Assembly: GCF_023955655.1 (NCBI RefSeq)
Contig: NZ_JAMXHT010000006.1
Coordinates: 62,001-126,000, forward strand
Source of the DNA: Ralstonia soli
GTDB taxonomy: Bacteria; Pseudomonadota; Gammaproteobacteria; Burkholderiales; Burkholderiaceae
Length of the DNA: 64,000 nt
Direction: 5' to 3'
Shown: one piece after another, positions 62,516 through 64,000 of the stretch
How the letters are laid out: each line of letters begins with the position of its first letter
How positions within the stretch are numbered: the stretch's first letter is position 1
Made by a program: the position numbers and the translations under genes
The notes under the pieces: model-generated
What the model saw: the letters and a program-made list of their open reading frames with translations, nothing else
Databases searched by the model: none
Told to the model about the DNA's origin: nothing

Positions 62516-64000
62516 TCAGTGCGTGGCGCCCGGACGTTCGCCGCGCTCCATCATGTCGATGACGCGGCAGTCGCCGCACATCTTCAGGCGTTCGGCCGCG
62601 GCACCGGAAAAGGCCGGATGTGCGCCCAGTTTGGTCAGCATGGTGGTCACCATCTGAGCGGTGCCGAACGGCTTGTTGCAGCGAATGCAGTGGAACGGCT
62701 GCGTCTCGTTGAGCGTGACGGGCTGACGCGCCGCAGCGGACAAATTCAGGCGCGGCACAAGCGCGATGGCGTCTTCCGGGCAGGTGGTCTCGCACAGGCC
62801 GCATTGAACGCAGTTGCGCTCGATCATGGAGAGCACCGGGCGTTCGGCCTGGTCGCGCAGCGCTTGCGACGGGCACGCGCCCACGCACGCCATGCACAGC
62901 GTGCAGCGTTCGCGGTCCACGGTGATGGCGCCAAACGGCGCGCCGGCCGGCAGCGGGATGACGGCCTCGGTGGCCTTGGCGTGGCGCGCGAGGTGGTCGA
63001 GCGCGAAATCGAGCGTCTCCCGCTTGGCGGCCGCCACGGCAAACGTGGCAGCCGGCATGTCACGACGGAAGCCGCGCAGCGCGCCAGACACGTCGGCCGC
63101 GTTCAGACGTGCATCGAAGGCGGCCGCGCCAGCCACATCGATGAGCACCACACCAGAGGCGTCCGCCGGTTCGCCCAGGCCCTGCAGCACGGCCTGGACC
63201 ATGGCGACCTGCTCCGCGAGCATCGCACGGTACTGCGGCGCATCGTCTTCGGTCAGGACGATGGCAACGCGGGCGGCACCGTAGGCCAATGCAGTCAGCC
63301 ACAGGTCCGGCCCCGTCGACGCCGCATGAAAGACCTCGACCGGCAGCACATTCACCGGCACGCCCTGCGCCTTGCCGATGCACGCGGCACGGCCCAGCTG
63401 TTCGATCAACGTGCGTCCGCGTTCACCGTTGTGCAGCAGGACCACGGCGTCACGCCCGCCCGCCGAGGCGTACGTATTCAGCAGCGTCTTGAGCTTGCGC
63501 CCCTGGTACGACGCGTTCGGATACGCGTAGGTGATGGCGCCGGTCGGACACGCCGTCGTACAGGCGCCGCAGCCCACACACAGGTTGGGCGTGACGTGCA
63601 CGCTGCCGCGCCCGTCCTTCCACTGCGATGAAATCGCCGACGCCGAGCACACCTGCACGCACGTGTCGCAGCCCACCTGGCCGTTGCGCCCGTGTGCGCA
63701 GATCGATTCCTTGTATTGGAAGAACTTGGGCTTCTCGAATTCGCCCACCATTTGTAGCAGCGCGAGCGACGTCGTCAATTGACGGCCGGCATCGGCGCCT
63801 GCATGGAAGTAGCCCTGCGGCGGCTGGTGTTGGGCAAACGCAGGCGCGTCGCTCAGATCGAAGATCAGGTCGAACTGGCCCGACACCGTCTGGGGCGCAT
63901 CCACGCGGCCAAAATCGATGGCCATCGCTTCTCCGCAGGCTTTGACGCACGCGCGGTGGTCCCGGCAGCGGTCCAGGTCGATCTGGTAGAGCGCGTCGAT
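62516..64000 (-). CDS. Multi-cluster 4Fe-4S ferredoxin-like protein, 5' end outside window
   Basis: The frame runs past the right edge, so the protein is partial: the 494 visible residues follow on from ...IDALYQIDLDRC. An ATG at 63925 is in frame but internal, since the residues just before it (CRDHRACVKACGEA) already look like a cluster motif. At least four ferredoxin motifs are seen: CDTCVQVCSASAI, CVGCGACTTACPTGA, CTLCMACVGACPSQA and CVQCGLCETTCPEDA, plus CIRCN and CGDC pairs. Such proteins sit next to fdh clusters in beta-proteobacteria and probably carry electrons for FDH or its maturation; their exact role is unknown. 22 bp before the chaperone gene. Confidence 0.85.
   Translation of the reverse strand: MDALYQIDLDRCRDHRACVKACGEAMAIDFGRVDAPQTVSGQFDLIFDLSDAPAFAQHQPPQGYFHAGADAGRQLTTSLALLQMVGEFEKPKFFQYKESICAHGRNGQVGCDTCVQVCSASAISSQWKDGRGSVHVTPNLCVGCGACTTACPTGAITYAYPNASYQGRKLKTLLNTYASAGGRDAVVLLHNGERGRTLIEQLGRAACIGKAQGVPVNVLPVEVFHAASTGPDLWLTALAYGAARVAIVLTEDDAPQYRAMLAEQVAMVQAVLQGLGEPADASGVVLIDVAGAAAFDARLNAADVSGALRGFRRDMPAATFAVAAAKRETLDFALDHLARHAKATEAVIPLPAGAPFGAITVDRERCTLCMACVGACPSQALRDQAERPVLSMIERNCVQCGLCETTCPEDAIALVPRLNLSAAARQPVTLNETQPFHCIRCNKPFGTAQMVTTMLTKLGAHPAFSGAAAERLKMCGDCRVIDMMERGERPGATH

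Overview
The window looks like a betaproteobacterial chromosome of the order Burkholderiales, most likely Ralstonia or a close relative. The evidence is its high GC content, a HemD-HemX fusion followed by HemY, a divergent hemC/ppc pair, the ftsK-lolA-rarA-serS block, and a cysteine-type molybdenum formate dehydrogenase cluster. The genus is inferred from gene content and order; no database comparison was possible.

Bases 1-14507 are accessory DNA ending at the 3' end of a tRNA-Ser(CGA) gene. The left part (1-2889) carries genes typical of integrative conjugative elements: the end of a small 'hydrolase or metal-binding' protein, a YqaJ-type exonuclease and a DUF932 protein. Next is a two-gene cassette (3054-6634) of an OLD-family ATPase/TOPRIM nuclease and a UvrD-like helicase, the layout of Gabija anti-phage systems, but with an altered TOPRIM motif. 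A visibly AT-richer gene for a patatin-like lipoprotein follows. The part nearest the tRNA (about 9000-14125) looks like a mobilizable element: an IncQ-like nick-site sequence, a short MobA/MobL relaxase, a 40-bp perfect palindrome, a DUF3987 protein, an AlpA-type regulator and two unknown proteins. No integrase and no second copy of the tRNA end is visible, so the other end lies outside the window or has been lost.

Bases 14508-31090 are core chromosome: tRNA-Ser and serS, rarA, a lipoprotein gene, lolA and ftsK on the minus strand; trxB, an Smr protein and a TRIC-type channel on the plus strand; nadE, a methyltransferase and a PII protein as a minus-strand run; a GNAT-like protein; ppa; and an aldehyde dehydrogenase/SDR pair. 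Bases 31103-36988 hold a complete chaperone-usher fimbrial operon (pilin, chaperone, usher, tip adhesin, second chaperone).

Bases 37342-53992 carry an MFS transporter, a PepSY/cytochrome b561 pair, the haem operon hemC-hemDX-hemY divergent from ppc, a ferritin-like protein divergent from an ECF sigma/anti-sigma pair, argH, a basic amino acid decarboxylase and dcd. From 54163 to the right edge all genes are on the minus strand. This run is a formate dehydrogenase locus: a large ferredoxin-like protein cut by the edge, a TorD-type chaperone, a small Tat-signal protein, the catalytic, iron-sulfur and cytochrome subunits, an extra 81-residue lipoprotein, and the maturation factor fdhD. A lipoprotein Cu/Zn superoxide dismutase and a small exported protein sit between the cytochrome subunit and fdhD.
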